Source: Cryptomeria japonica
Taxonomy: Eukaryota > Streptophyta > Pinopsida > Cupressales > Cupressaceae
Length of the DNA: 64,000 nucleotides
Assembly (NCBI RefSeq): GCF_030272615.1
Contig: NC_081405.1
Coordinates: forward strand, 158,955,954 to 159,019,953
Reading direction: 5' to 3'
Below, piece by piece: positions 1-12,410 of this stretch (position 1 is the stretch's first letter; the number at the start of each line of letters is the position of its first letter). A program made the translations under genes and the position numbers. The notes under the pieces are model-generated. The model saw only the letters and a program-made list of their open reading frames with translations. It did not search any database and was not told where the DNA came from.

Positions 1-37
1 AAGATTTTCATTTAATTTTAATCAACTAAAGAGTAAT

Positions 38-137
38 ATTCATGACTTACAAGTAATTAAAAAACTTACAAGGATGAGGCATATTCATTACTTACAAGTA
101 ATAAAAAAACTTACAAGGATGAGGCATATTCATAACT
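38..137. repeat. two-copy tandem repeat, about 45-bp unit
   Basis: Two nearly identical copies of a unit containing ACTTACAAGTAAT and ACAAGGATGAGGCATATTC follow each other directly (unit starts near 45 and 90). The stretch from 140 to 690 holds a poly-C run at 432-446 and short degenerate repeats of the type AACATTCATTAACACAT. No gene was seen in it. It may be the 3' untranslated end of the neighbouring transposon, but no terminal inverted repeat was found. Confidence 0.7.
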
Positions 138-697
138 TTTGCAGTCCCACCTTGGATATCAACACTAGAAGCAACTCATATTGTTCGTGTACAGACAAGA
201 AAATATGGGAGTTCATTATACCCGGCAACTTGTGGTGTTTTTGTTCGTGTTGGCTCTATTTGACCCTACAATTAAGATTCAATATACATTATTCAATAAG
301 ATTAATTGTGCAACATAATGAAATATTGAAAAGTGTGTTACCTTGTTGAGCTTCACTTGGTTTCAAGAATAGTTTAATATTATCTACTTAACAGGCCCAA
401 CCACGTGAAGGTGGAAGCTCATTTGGCCCCTCCCCCCCCCCCCCCCTAACATCACTCTAAATTCCCCTTTAACATCTTATAACATTCATTCATTCATTCC
501 TTCTACCATTAATAAAATATAGCATTCATTCATTAATATCACATAACGTTCATTAACACATAACATTGATTAACATTAATTAACACACAACATTCATCAA
601 TATTAATTAACACATATCATCCATAACCATTAATTAGCACATAATTACATTCACTAACACATAAAAATCAGTCATTATCAAATAAGTTAGATTACAA

Positions 698-3503
698 TCA
701 TTTCTTTCTTTGTTTTTTCTTTGAAGCTATGAAAAGACTAAGTGGAACATTGGTTTCTTCATCATTTCCCCCCTCTACAGATGTTCCGACAGCTACTCGT
801 GATCTTAATGTATGCCTAGTCCTATACTGAGGATGAGGATGCTGAAGCGAAGGGGCGTCCTCTACAATAACAAAGAAAAGGGTTAAATTCAAAAACAAAA
901 ATTATTATTGTTACAAGTATTTCATTAATTTAGAGAACATAATTGTTGTGCTCTTTATATGATGGGGCCACATCATTTTGTGTAGCCTCAACCTCAACAC
1001 GTTGAACACCCTCTAGATCCTCTGGAGTTGAAATAGTAAAGGTTACAATAATGTTGAACACCAATAGTAATTATATTTGTTTAAAGCAATAACAATGGTC
1101 CTCTTTACCTGAGTGGGGAACATCACGTTCTTGATGTTGTGTACCCAGATCATGCTCCACTTGCTCACCACCAACTACATGCTCTAAAATATTAGCAAAA
1201 AAGGTTATATTAATTGCTACTCTAATTACAAATTAAGATGTTTAACTGTATTAATAGCTAAATAAATAAAGTTGAATAGAAAATGAATACATCCACTACT
1301 GGGATGCACATCGGGACCTTCATGTGTAGGTGGTGTTTCATAATTAGCAAGCTGCTTTCCAATGACATGCACATTGTTATCATTGCTTGCTTATTTAAAA
1401 CAAATATAGCCACTTTATGTTGGAACTCAACATCAATTAGATTATTGGTAAAGTATTCAATTTCAAACAACTTCCATTTAGCATATTTACCTGTGTGATG
1501 GATGCACTCGAATGTTGTGTATGCCCACTCAATTCTCGTAGCCGATAAGCCACGACTGAATAACCTTGCTGGTAGGAAATTCTCTTGTCATCTTCTGTGG
1601 GCACTCTATTGAATTCAGAGCCCTGCATTTTTCCTTGGTACCGTGAATTTTGCTTGCATTGTTTGATAAAAAAAAAATATTTGCAATTTATTAATATTTT
1701 GATGCAATATTTTGTTTACATGAGATACTTACAATTCATGCAGCAAGTTTCATGTAACCACCATAGCCGAGTTTGTGTTGCTCATGCTTTTCTTGCATTG
1801 CCTTGGTTGCCTTTGACGTGTCACTTAGTCTATAAAAAGTTTGAAATATGTTAGATTATATAAATATAAAGAGTAATTGATTAGAACATAATTACATTCT
1901 TAATAGTATCTCGTACCTTCTTTTGGAGTCCATTGGTGTATTTCCTTTTTTCCTTTCAGTTCTCTCCTTGGCATCCAAAATCAGGTCCTTCCACTCCCTC
2001 TCTGGAATCATGGGGGGATGCTCGTACTTTAGGTTCCTCTCCAAATGGGTCCTATATTGGTCCCTCACATACTTTAGATATGTGCCAGCTTTTTCAAGGA
2101 GCTTGGTTTTGTCAAAGGTGTCATTTCCAAACCACTCAACCATTTGGTTTGTCAATTCATCTTTTAACCATTTTTCTTGGTCATTCCACCTTTTAAAGAA
2201 AAAACAAACTTGTTAGATTCAAAAATGAACCGAAGCTACATTTATTACACTTCAAGAAATGGATCAAAGGAAAAGTATTCTAGCAATGATATGAAATCAA
2301 AAGTGAATTAGGGTTAGTTCACATTTGATGTACCACCTTTTACATATGGTGGGCCCAAATATCTACAATGCAGTGTCACTAAGATGTTTATAGAAAATAT
2401 CATTTCCTGCAAAACATTCATGGGATCATTAGTCCAAAATGAGTGATCATAAAGTAAATTACAATTAGAGTATATATAATAATAATTTTAAAGTACGTGG
2501 AACCTTTTGTATCTTTAAGGGAAGCATTTCTTCGTTGCTCACCACCAATGTGGCCTACAACGTTCCTGTACTAGCAATACGAGAAGATCTAGGAAATGAT
2601 GGTATGTTATCAGCAGTAGACGCCTCTGGCACATCCTCATGTGCATCTCCTCTTGCAAAAAATGAATCCACTATGAAATGCCATGAGAATTCAAGAAAGA
2701 ACGCTTGAAGGGAAATAACCACATGACAGAAGATAGAGCAAAAGAGCGATCTACCAAAGGTGGGCAGGCCAATATGACGTGCACTAGAGGATGTTTGCAT
2801 GCTACGTGTTGCCGACATTACAGTCGGCAATATAGGTGAGGGTAACCTCTGATGAGGCAGCGTCAACATTTGCACAGTAACATTGACAACACCTAAAGAA
2901 TAATACATTAAATATATGAAAAGTGCAAGAATTGTAAACAAGGATGAACCTTTATTTTGAAAATTGACAGTATCAAGTATGATGTGTTTTGGGTACTTAG
3001 AGTGATAAGCCAAGCAAGTGATAATACAAGAAAATCGTCATCACCTGAAGATCCTGCAACACCTTGATCGTGGGAACGACTTTCATGAGGGCGGATAAAT
3101 TTATGTAAAAATAATACGTACATATTTTAGTTAATGACATAAAATAGAATAAAATATAAACCATCATTGAACTTTTGTTATAATTAAAGCTTTCATTACT
3201 TCTTACTTGCAAGTTTTCTGCTGCCTGAAACAATAATTCCACCATTTGTTGTATCTCATTAGTGGTAGGATGCATGGCTGCCAAAGCAACAATCTCTTTT
3301 CTAATTTTTATAAGAGGCATTTTAAAGAATTTCACAAGGTCTATGGGATCTTCAGGGTCATCATTGCTTAACCCTAATGATTCCACATCCCTAGAAAAGT
3401 GCTCAGGTACTGCAACTCCCTTTCCTTTCCCCGAACATCCGTCTGTGTCAAGAATATCATTAACAATTACAAAATTAGTATAAATCGCTAAAAAAAAGAA
3501 CAT
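698..3503 (-). pseudogene. second CACTA coding part (Transposase_24-like), fragmented
   Basis: Minus-strand coding pieces at 2997-3503, 2555-3013, 1892-2155, 1437-1628 and 698-898 follow the TNP2 remnant in the same direction. The 1892-2155 piece (RDQYRTHLERNLK, PPMIPEREWKDLILDAKERT and a basic stretch with KGNTPMDSKRRY) resembles the DNA-binding Transposase_24 region of plant Ptta/En-Spm proteins, with the usual W..L followed by a Lys/Arg-rich segment. The 698-898 piece ends in a basic SKKKQRKK tail, which may be the natural C-terminus. The 2997-3503 piece (PEDPIDLVKFFKMPL..IRKEIVALAAMHP) is not recognised. Exon/intron structure cannot be drawn with confidence. The role, by family, would be a regulatory or DNA-binding partner of TNP2. 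Confidence 0.5.
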
Positions 3504-4040
3504 AATAATGTAACAGTTTGCTTCTACCTAATTTGTACAATTACAATGAAGTTTACCTGCTCGGTAGAAGTGTCAGAAGGTACATCTTTGTCTGTGATAT
3601 GTGATGGATCCATGTCGACCTGTGACAAAGAAAAAATATTAAAAACGTTAGCAAAATTACATTGTACACAACATGAACAACATGAACTTTGTAGACAAAA
3701 AGAGTATTAAATAATAAAAAGATGTTTTCATCAAAATCATTGTAAATTTTTTAATTCCTTACCTTTACTTTATGTAGACTATGCAGGATCCTCAACTAAA
3801 TGGTCACATAAATAGTCACATAGCTAATAAACAATCCAATTCCCATAAATAAACACAGTTTAAAAATTGTCACATAAATAGTCACACTCCCTATCTCCAT
3901 CTCCATATTAAAAGGTGCATCATGAATTAATTATGTAATGGCATTAGAATTCAAAACAGAATGAATTAATTATGTAAAAAAAATTCTATCAAGAAGTCAA
4001 TATTAAATAGATAATATACTAATGGCATACCTCATACATT

Positions 4041-4081
4041 TCATTCTTCATCATCATGAACATCAAGGTCATCATCGCCAA

Positions 4082-4139
<58 letters not shown>

Positions 4140-4143
4140 GTCG

Positions 4144-4178
<35 letters not shown>

Positions 4179-7100
4179 GTCATCATCGTCGTTGTCATCA
4201 TCATCATCATCAACGTCTTCGCCATCATCATCACCATCATCATCATCATCTTCTTCTTCTTCTTCTTCTTCTTCTTCTTCTTCTTCTTCTTCTTCTTCTT
4301 CTTCTTCTTCTTCTTCTTCTTCTTCTTCATTGTGAAACTGTCGATCATGATCATCATCCACTTCATCTTCTACTTCTTCGGTATCTTCTTCTTCCATCAC
4401 ATTATACTTTATTGGCCTTCCTCTTGGATCATGTCTAACAACAAATGACCAACCCGGTTTATGTGGAACCTCTAAGTAAAATACTTGCTCACATTGGCTT
4501 GGAAGAACATAGGGCTCATCCCCAACTGGTTCAAATGACCTTGTATTTAGCATTATAAAACCATTATCATGTTCAATAACAGTTCTATCAGGATCATTTT
4601 TATTCAATCGTAGCCTGTACCATTTGGCAATGAACAAAACTAATTTAAAGGAATTAAAGTCACACTCAAGTATATCATCCAAAATGCCATAGTATCGATT
4701 TTGAGACTGTTGAGGATCAATGTCATTTCTCAATGAAATATTTGTCACCTCAAAGACTGCAGTGATGCCAGAATCACAAGTTTTCTTCGTGTCATCCAAC
4801 TTTTTTATGCAAAATTTATGACCATTGCAGCACATAGCGTTGTGGTGTTTGACCTGCGATATGTCAAACATGTAAAATTTATTGCATTGTGAGTTGATAA
4901 ACATATGGGTGATTAATAAATTTATACTTACCTGTTTATCTCTTAAACCATATGCTAAATCAATTTCCCTTTGCGTAACATTGGAATCTCCATTTCGATG
5001 TGCTTCTTTAACCAATGAAGTCACACCTTCCCATGTTAACGTGCGTCCAGAATGTTGACAACGTTCAATCCATACCATCATCCAATCAAGATTATTTGCA
5101 ATATACAAATGTAGTGTATCCCACTCTCGAACAACTGTACAAAAAATAAATAGACGTCTTACAATCGATTTATTTTGAAGATTAAGAATTAATTAACTAC
5201 AATAACATCTTATAATTACCTCTCACTTTCTTCAATCTACCTTTCCCCGTCAACTACTCCCCTTCGAATTTGTTAATGGTGTTGGGATCCCAAATGCGAT
5301 CCACATGGATCTTTGCTGCAAACTTAGGAAGATATTCAGAAATGTACACCATAGTATGGTATACCATATATCCCTCCACCATAGAACCCTCAAGATGTGC
5401 TCTTTGTCAAACCAAAGCCTTCAAAAATTTGAAGTGCCTCTCAACCATCCACATTGACCTAGTGTGTACAGGTCCACACAATTCAATCTCCTCAACTTGG
5501 TGTATGAGGTAGTGTTCTTGTGCATTGAAAAAAGCTGGAAGTAGACACTTTTGCATTTCACACATTAAATGAGGAATTTTTCTCTTCCAATATTTTATAT
5601 CATCTTTATGGATTTCTTTACATGACAACCACCTACAAGGTATTCAAGACGCAAAAAAATATATTACATAAGAAGTAAAACAAATCACAAATATAATATC
5701 TATACAACGAACTAAACAAATATCACTACTTACCTCATGTATTTTCCAAGATCATATATGACTTGCTTGACATTATTGTCGAAGTCGTCTAGGAGAGATA
5801 GAGGTAGAACGTACTGCAACAATTATAAAATTATCTTTTCATTTTTTTGTAACATAATGAAAAGTACACATACTTGCAGTACTTAAATACATACTAAAAA
5901 CACAAGAACATGAATTACCCTAATGAAGGTATGCCAATCATGCGTTTTCATCCCTGGCCCAAATTCACTTTTCGTTGATATGAGATTGTTTATGTTCGCA
6001 GCAAATCTTGTGGGAAATCGAATTTTTCGTATGACTTCTTTTATAGCATTGCTTTGTTGATCTGTTAATAACCAAGGAAGCTCACTTATATTAATCTAGT
6101 CTCCATGGCTATTTGATTGAATGACATTTATCATTGCATGATTGGAATCCTGAATGTCACTACATATTTTGACAATTTTTTCTTTGTCACGCCTTCCATC
6201 CAATATTTTCCATAATGTCTATGTTATATTCTTTCCAATATGCATACTATCAAACAAATGAACAATTTGTAACTGCTCGTAGTAGGGCAACCTACTAAAT
6301 TATCGGGGATAACTTTTTATTCCCTTAGGAAGGTGGTCATTTATGCCTTCACGACCTTCATGATCATCAATCACATCATTAGTAAACAAAACAAAATAGA
6401 AAAGACGTTTTATGACAAACCATTAGATGGAATGGCATTACCTTGATGATTAATTCTATTATATTCCAACTTCCACAAATGAGGTGTCATTCTTCGTGGC
6501 TTTGATGTATTCTCTTCTTTCCCATTGAAAAGATGTTTTTTAGTATTTCGATACTTATGATTTTGTGGAGAAAGTGCCTATACTCATCAAACACTTGCTT
6601 TCCTAAACTTTTTGAATGACGAGATTTCATCTTTGGACCACAAATAGGACATGCAAATTTTCCCTTTGTTTGAAGACCTACAAGATAATGTATAATTGGA
6701 TTAAATATGATTATTTTTTGAATTATAATGTTCATGCACAACTTAAACACTATAACATACCACAAAAATGTGTTAGCCCTGGGGCATCGTGTATTGTCCA
6801 TAGAAGCATCGCATGGAATTGAAATTATCTTTGTCCTATTGGTCTAGAGACCTCATACATAGTGACAGCATTCCATAACTCCAGCAACTCGTCGATAAGA
6901 GGCTCGATATATACATTCATATCTTTAACTTGGTACTTACCTAATCGAATGAACTAAAACATTACATAATTATTATGACCATTTTACTACAATATTTATA
7001 ATTAAATTTAGACGACTATATTTAAATGATAAAATACATGGAACAATCATTGCCAACATTATGTGCTCCCTCTTTATTGTCATCCATGGAGGAATGTTAT

Positions 7101-8360
7101 TGTTGATAACAAAAACAGGCCACACTGAGTAAACAGATCTCATCTCTCCAAATGGATTGACACCGTCCGCTGCCAATGAAAGCCTGAGATTACAAGGTTC
7201 TTCTTTAAAGTGTGGCCACTTTTCCTCTATGTCCATAAATGTTGAACCATCCACAAGCATTCAAATAATGTCATCTTGACTTCTATTGTGTGCATGGTAA
7301 TCCATAAATTCTGCCAAGCTAGTGCACTTGAATAATCGTTGCATACGTGGAATAATGGGAATATAGCGAAGAACCTTGCCAGAAACCCTTTTTGTTATTT
7401 GATCTGTTCGATATCTACTGATATGACATTCAGAGCATTCAATTCAAAATTCATGTTGTTTGTGATATATAATATGATCATTGGGACAAGCATCTATTTC
7501 TTGATACTCCATTCCAATATCTTTCATAACGGCAGATAATTCTCAGTATGAGCGAGGTAGAATATTTGATGGTGGTAACAAAAACTCACCTATCAATCTA
7601 CAGAAACAAAATATAATTTGTTATAATAAAGAATATTAATGGTACAGCATGATTCATAGTTTATTATGACATATATGACATGCCTTAACATACGTGACAT
7701 TGTTATGTTGGATAAACCATTCATAACCTTCAAGTTCACCAGCAACAATACAGCGGAGAGAATAGTTGCCTACAAGCCTTCATAAAGGGCCTCAGATGCC
7801 TTCTCAAGTAGAGGGATATCATGAACAACATCAAGATCATCTTCATCATCATGATCAGTTGTGTGAGTACTAAATGAGTCATGGATCAATGTATTTGTTC
7901 CATCATCTTCAATTGTGTTTTTTGGCTCATGATCGTCATCTTCCATGGGATCATTATCTTCAGCTTCGATATTCACACGTCCATGTTCGTCCACTTTGAA
8001 AACCATATTCTCAGGGTTGTGTTGATCCATACCATGTGCTCTGGGGTGCTTGACCTATATAAAATTGATATACATAAATAAACCGTGATCATGATCTCAT
8101 CATCACGTGATTTATTATGTATATAAAATGTCAAAATGATATAATGAAAAACTTACCAATGGATGATAATCATGTCCACCTTCAATGTGACCATGTAGCC
8201 TACAATGTTTCTTCATTGTTTTGATTAGAAGTCTTCTAGTCTGTAACCCCTTACAAATTTTGCACAAACAATAACATTTTCCATCACCTTTTCTTTTCAA
8301 GTTAGACCACAATCTAGCAATTGTCTTCTTATTTTGTTGTTCATTGATATTGTCTGACAT
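4041..8360 (-). pseudogene. CACTA transposase TNP2 (tnp2 + DUF4218 + DUF4216), degenerate
   Basis: Reading from 8360 downward: a short N-terminal domain with CLCKICKG and KKHCRLHG, like the transposase-associated domain; an acidic linker (7770-8030); then tnp2. The tnp2 motifs include LRYIPIIPR near 7350, LRLSLAADGVNPFG and PPWMTIKREH at about 7080-7200, EPLIDELLELWN near 6900, MLLWTIHDAPGL near 6790, FACPICG near 6650 and LFDSMHIGKNI near 6240. DUF4218 shows LLPAFFNAQEHYLIHQVEE and GPVHTRSMWMVERH (5407-5628). DUF4216 shows YYGILDDILECDF, QVFYLEVPHKPGWSFV and related blocks (about 4440-4700). At least three frame changes and in-frame stops lie between blocks. Some of these may be introns, but stops inside the tnp2 blocks argue for decay. 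The C-terminus runs into an encoded acidic tract from a trinucleotide repeat. As a cut-and-paste transposase it would act on the element's ends. Confidence 0.85.
4075..4328. repeat. ATC/TTC trinucleotide microsatellite coding a poly-Asp/poly-Glu tail
   Basis: The plus strand is an almost pure ATC run (about 4080-4245) followed by a TTC run (about 4250-4328). On the minus strand the same frame as the DUF4216 block reads about 26 Glu and then some 60 mostly Asp residues. Plus-strand open frames here (poly-His, poly-Ile) are artefacts of the repeat. Confidence 0.9.
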
Positions 8361-8556
8361 GGTCTTTCTTCACAGGCAAGAAAATAGAAATTATCATCAT
8401 TGAACAAAGCATCTTATTGAATTTAAATTTCTAGTTTGCTTATGGTACATCACACAACGTGGAAAACAAGAAATACTCAATAAATAACAGGATTCATTGA
8501 TCTAGTATTATCACAATCTGCACTTGGCCTTCAATATTTTCTCCTTCTAACATTGT

Positions 8557-9015
8557 TTATCCATTACCTGTCAAGTACAGAAATCTAAATGCCATTTGTG
8601 ATTTCATACAAGACCTACAAAATAGACCCCTCCCATGGATGAGATTCTCTACAAACAACTCTAGAATGATGTTCTTGATGTTAGATGCATTTACCTTGTT
8701 TACTAACCCATTGATACTCTTCTGAAGGGCATCCCATGTCATGCGTTGGTATTCCACACTACTCTTGTCTTCCACATCTTTCATCATTTGAGCCAGCTTA
8801 AATGGGGGAATGTAAACACCCCCACTTCTTCCAACACCCTTCTCAGCTCCTCTTATAGCACCTTCGCCATTCCCATTCTGAGATGGAGTAGACACAATAC
8901 CAGAAGTTTTCACTTCCACTACCTCTTTGTCCCTCTTGTTTCCAAAAGCCCCTTTACCACTTAATTCATGCTTATTTTTGTACATAAACCCATCAGGAAG
9001 CATGAGTTTTTGCAT
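8557..9015 (-). pseudogene. CWC22: fragment of pre-mRNA splicing factor CWC22 (nucampholin)
   Basis: The minus-strand reading contains GGVYIPPFKLAQMMKDVEDK, then SSVEYQRMTWDALQKSINGL, VNKVNASNIKNII and ENLIHGRGLFCRSCMKSQMA, which matches the start of the MIF4G domain of plant CWC22 almost residue for residue. CWC22 is a spliceosome component that recruits eIF4A3 for exon-junction-complex deposition. The fragment covers only about 100 conserved residues. It leaves similarity right after KSQMA, where the family continues with SPGFTDVFAALV, and ends at a stop 10 residues later. Substitutions such as ILELFVENLIH for IPELFAENLIR suggest relaxed constraint. About 50 residues upstream of GGVY are low-complexity N-terminal sequence. 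A one- or two-exon fragment copied by the adjacent CACTA element, or the relic of a broken gene, are both possible. Confidence 0.85.
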
Positions 9016-10515
9016 ATAAGCTCACCCTAATAATTTACAGTTATTTTTCATCAAGATTCCCTTAGGAGTTGGCAGATCCTGCTTCCATACTTTAATTCTG
9101 TTTTCTCAAAGGATAATCCTAAAAATTCATGCATTGCAAACAACTTTTTACACCTTTGTTGGTTGTGGTGGCATAACAGAGATTTTACATCAATAAATGA
9201 AGAACATGCCAATGCTTTTAATGTAGCAGTAGAAGTCTATCTCTTATTCAATATCTCTAATGAAACCCCCATGATCTTTTGTTGGAGTAGAATTTGTTAT
9301 ATTCTAGAAAGGGTCTTGTCCTTTGTTGATGGGATATTCATCTACCTCAAGAAATAACTGTTCTTTTCTCCAACAAGAAGTGGAACTAAATGAAGATCTA
9401 GCACCATGAAATGAATCCTCAAAAGGATTACTATAGTTAGTTTTGGTAGATAATGATATGGGTAAAATACTAATGTGGCTTTACGAAACATTATGTACTA
9501 GCTTAGCATACTCTAACAACTTTGGTGTGACATGCTACATCCAATTAAGTCTCCATCGGTATCTCTATTGTGTTTATGGATTGGGATTCAATGTACTCTT
9601 TTTATACACAAATTTTACTTTCAAGTGAGGAGGTTTGTATGTACTTACTTGTCTTTCGATTGTATCCCTATTTCAATAATTTCTTCTATCAACAAATCAT
9701 TTGTTGTAAGTTGTACAAGTGGAAGCTTGAACATGCCTTCCATGCTAGCCTTGTTGATACGTTCAACACCATCTTGTGCAACAAATCTTTATAACTCCAT
9801 TTTTTTGAATTGAAGAGTGAGTAGTAGGGACAATCTAGGACACTTACAAGGGTTTTGCAAGAGAGATAAATAGACCTAAATATTATGGCTTAATAATGAT
9901 CAATAGGTAAACAGATAAGAAACTCTCAATATCAAAATGACTTTCTCAATTGTCTTTACTAGAAATGGATAGATCTGCTAATAATGGCTTTATGACTGTA
10001 TGTCAACTTTAGACTCAATCCAAGAAGAGCTAGAACTAATATGCAATATCTAGATTTATGATCTCTATAATATAACAATCCCATAATTATGTTTCCACGC
10101 ATCTATACCACAACACAAACATCATGCTAGTGTTCAGCCATAGCAATTGATATCCTAATTATAGAATGTGAAATATGCACATAACTATGAATACAGATTA
10201 AGAAAAACAAAGAAAGATGCTTATTGCAAACATAAATGACTAATGGACAAGAATTGAATTCATTGTAGATAGTTTTGAATATCAAATTCACTTATTTGTG
10301 TGCATTTAGTAACTCATGTACTTGTGGCCAACAATTTATCTCTTTCATAAATTAAACACTTATTAATAACATTAAATGGCTGAGTAATTATGTTTTAGTT
10401 GAAATTGAAAATAAAATATTTTATTTCAGGACAGCTCACACTATTCCCTATCATATTTTAGACTCTCAGTTTTGTTAGTAGTGGTTTGATGTCTTTGGAG
10501 CTGATCATTGCATTT
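9016..10515. other. unassigned intergenic stretch
   Basis: No gene recognised. A short minus-strand reading at about 9640-9800 (AQDGVERINKASMEGMFKL) and others at 9160-9360 look protein-like but match no family I know and are interrupted. They could be remnants of an element or of the CWC22-flanking locus. Confidence 0.4.
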
Positions 10516-10517
10516 CT

Positions 10518-11260
10518 TTAGTTACGTTTGCTAGCCTACTCCCAGCCTGTGCCAAAATGGAAGCTTTGCAACAGGGTATGGACATCCATCAAGCATAAAA
10601 GATAGAGGAATTTTGTCAAATGTAGTTGCAACTGCACAAAATGGATTTGTTGAGAAGGCTTTAGAAACTTTCAAGCAAATGCAATCGATAGGTGTAAAGC
10701 CAAATTCCATGACCATTGCTACTATCCTCCCTGCCTATGCCAAAATGGGAGATTTGGAACAAGGTATGGACATTCACCGAAGCATAAAGGATAGAGAAAT
10801 TTTGTCAGATGTTGTAGTTGTAACTTCCCTGGTAGACATGTATGCAAAATGTGGAAGCATAGACAAGGCACATGAACTGTTTGATAGAATGCCTGAAAGA
10901 AATGTTGTCTCGTGGACTGCAACGATTGCTGGATATGCACAAAATGGATTTGTCAAAAAGGCTTTAGACACTTTCAAGCAAATTAAATTGGAAGGCATAA
11001 ATCCAAATTCCACAACCTTTTCCAGCATCCTCCCTGCCTGTGCAAAAATGGGAGCTTTGGAATAGGGTATGGACATCCATCAAAGCATAATGGATAGAGG
11101 AATTTTGTTAGGTGTTGTACTTGAAAATACCCTGCTTGACATGAATGCAAAATGTGGAAACATGGACAAGGCTCATGAATTGTTTGATACGATACCGCAA
11201 AGAGATGTGATCCCATGTGAACAATCAACATGCGCGTATACGGGAGGAAGGGATTGTTGA
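10518..11260 (+). pseudogene. PLS-type pentatricopeptide repeat (PPR) pseudogene
   Basis: Repeated PPR units are readable: LLPACAKMEALQQGMDIHQ (about 10530), ALETFKQMQSIGVKPNSMTI, ILPAYAKMGDLEQGMDIHRS, LVDMYAKCGSIDKAHELFDR, MPERNVVSWTATIAGYAQNG, ALDTFKQIKLEGINPNS, ILPACAKMGALE and MDMNAKCG/MDKAHELFDTIPQRD. This is the P-L-S pattern of plant organelle RNA-binding proteins used in editing and splicing. The 5' edge is frame-shifted near 10598 and a stop interrupts the reading at 11065. The array ends after about five units, without the E/DYW C-terminus. Plant PPR proteins usually have ten or more repeats, so this is a truncated pseudogene of a large family. An intronless coding region is normal for PPR genes and does not by itself show retroposition. 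Confidence 0.85.
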
Positions 11261-12074
11261 TACAAAATTGAACGCTCACTCCTCAATCACAGTTCTATGG
11301 TTTTACGAGATTAAACTAGGACAATTAACCACAACATGTATATTTTTTGCAACATGAAATTGAAAACAGGGGCAATTCGAATCTACCTCCTGTGTGGGAT
11401 TGCCTTCGACGCGGGTTTGATGTTCTTGGGGGTTGAAGTTGCCACAGACGCCTACATGAGATTGCAATTCACAAATGAATTCCCCGCCTCTTTTTTAATT
11501 TTGTAATGGTCGTTGTCGTCGGAATTACGACGAACTCGAGCACTTTTTTGAAAAAAAGAAAATTCTCATTGCTAATGCCTTCTTCGTCGAAACCAAATGG
11601 GTTATTTCCATCAGAATTACAACGAATGCAGGCATTTTTTCAAAAAAAATCAAATTTGGCCACAATATACCTTCTCTGTCGGAAACCTCAGTCGAAAATC
11701 TAGTCCAAATATATTAGTGTGTGATATAATTTGTTCCTCATGTGCATGTATTCATTCTTTGAAACTTTAATCTTGAATGTAATAATGAACAATGGTTAAA
11801 TCAAAGTTGGAAAAATCAAACTCGTCGTGGATTCGGTAGCCCAAATATTGGACTCAGACTCGAACTCACCATAGATTCACGAAAGGACTTGGCAAAAAAA
11901 AACCGTAGTTTTACAAACAAAAAGATGAAAGTGATTGATGTAAATTTGGGCTTCCACTAGAATCACCCTCATTGTCACCAAAAGATGAAAGCGATTGACA
12001 TAAATTTGGGCTTCCATTATCACGAGTGTGACCAAGGGGACCCAAAGAGGACAATGTGGGATTCATTGCAACTG
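11261..12074. other. unassigned stretch, probably part of a hAT remnant
   Basis: No gene is recognised. Two copies of a block reading AAAAGATGAAAG..GATTG..TAAATTTGGGCTTCCA occur near 11919 and 11979. The minus strand here reads SPNLCQSLSSF twice, which could be the linker after the BED finger of the neighbouring hAT remnant. A GACTC-rich segment lies at about 11845-11885. Confidence 0.4.
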
Positions 12075-12410
12075 CTATGTCTTATTTTTTTTTTTGTCTT
12101 CCGTTTGCATATCATGCTCAACAAGAAGGGCCTTCATCCCTCTAATAATATCTGGAGTTTTTTGGGTGCATATCTCCACACCATATCCAAGTATTTGTGC
12201 AAGGTGGTATTTTAATCTATTGATTCCACCAGTCATCCATTTCATACAATCAGTGCAAGTGACCTCCCCCTTTTTGTTTCCTAGTATCCCATACTTCCAT
12301 GCTTTGTCTTTTTGTCTTCCTAGACTTGGGTTTGCCCTTGGAGTTGAACTTGCCACTGTTGTTTTGGCATGAAAAAACAAAAAAAATAGCAGGGTTTTGT
12401 GGAAAATCAA
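12075..12410 (-). pseudogene. hAT-family transposase N-terminal fragment with BED zinc finger
   Basis: The minus-strand translation holds KDKAWKYGILGNKKGEVTC, TDCMKWMTGGINRLKYHLAQ and GYGVEICTQKTPDIIRGMK. This is the hAT BED finger (C-x2-C, then GGI-RLK-HLA and a downstream Cys) followed by the usual linker. No hAT dimerisation domain was found downstream on this strand. Flanking DNA at about 11845-11885 and 12740-12900 is rich in GACTC/GAGTC, which may be subterminal binding repeats of the same element. It is a broken DNA transposon; limits and terminal repeats were not found. Confidence 0.8.

Larger units (their letters stand above)
698..8360 (-). mobile_element. degenerate CACTA (En/Spm) DNA transposon
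   Basis: The minus strand carries, in the family's usual order, a transposase-associated cysteine/histidine domain (8115-8360), a tnp2 core (about 6000-7540), a DUF4218 block (about 5300-5640), a DUF4216 block (about 4440-5108) and a downstream second coding part (698-3503). This order is known for plant CACTA elements, which move by cut and paste with a TNP2 transposase. The limits given are those of the coding remnants. I could not find CACTA...TAGTG terminal inverted repeats or a 3-bp target duplication on either side, so the true ends are unknown. They may lie left of 698 and right of 8360, possibly beyond the CWC22 fragment. Coding is split among frames and introns cannot be told from decay, so it is probably inactive. 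Confidence 0.85.

Noticed and set aside
4019-4448. Poly-His, poly-Ile/Phe and poly-Met/Lys open frames
   Set aside because: They are other frames of the ATC/TTC microsatellite. Only the Asp/Glu frame continues a recognisable domain.
8750-8770. CACTACT... as a CACTA terminal repeat
   Set aside because: It lies inside the CWC22 coding fragment and has no inverted partner.
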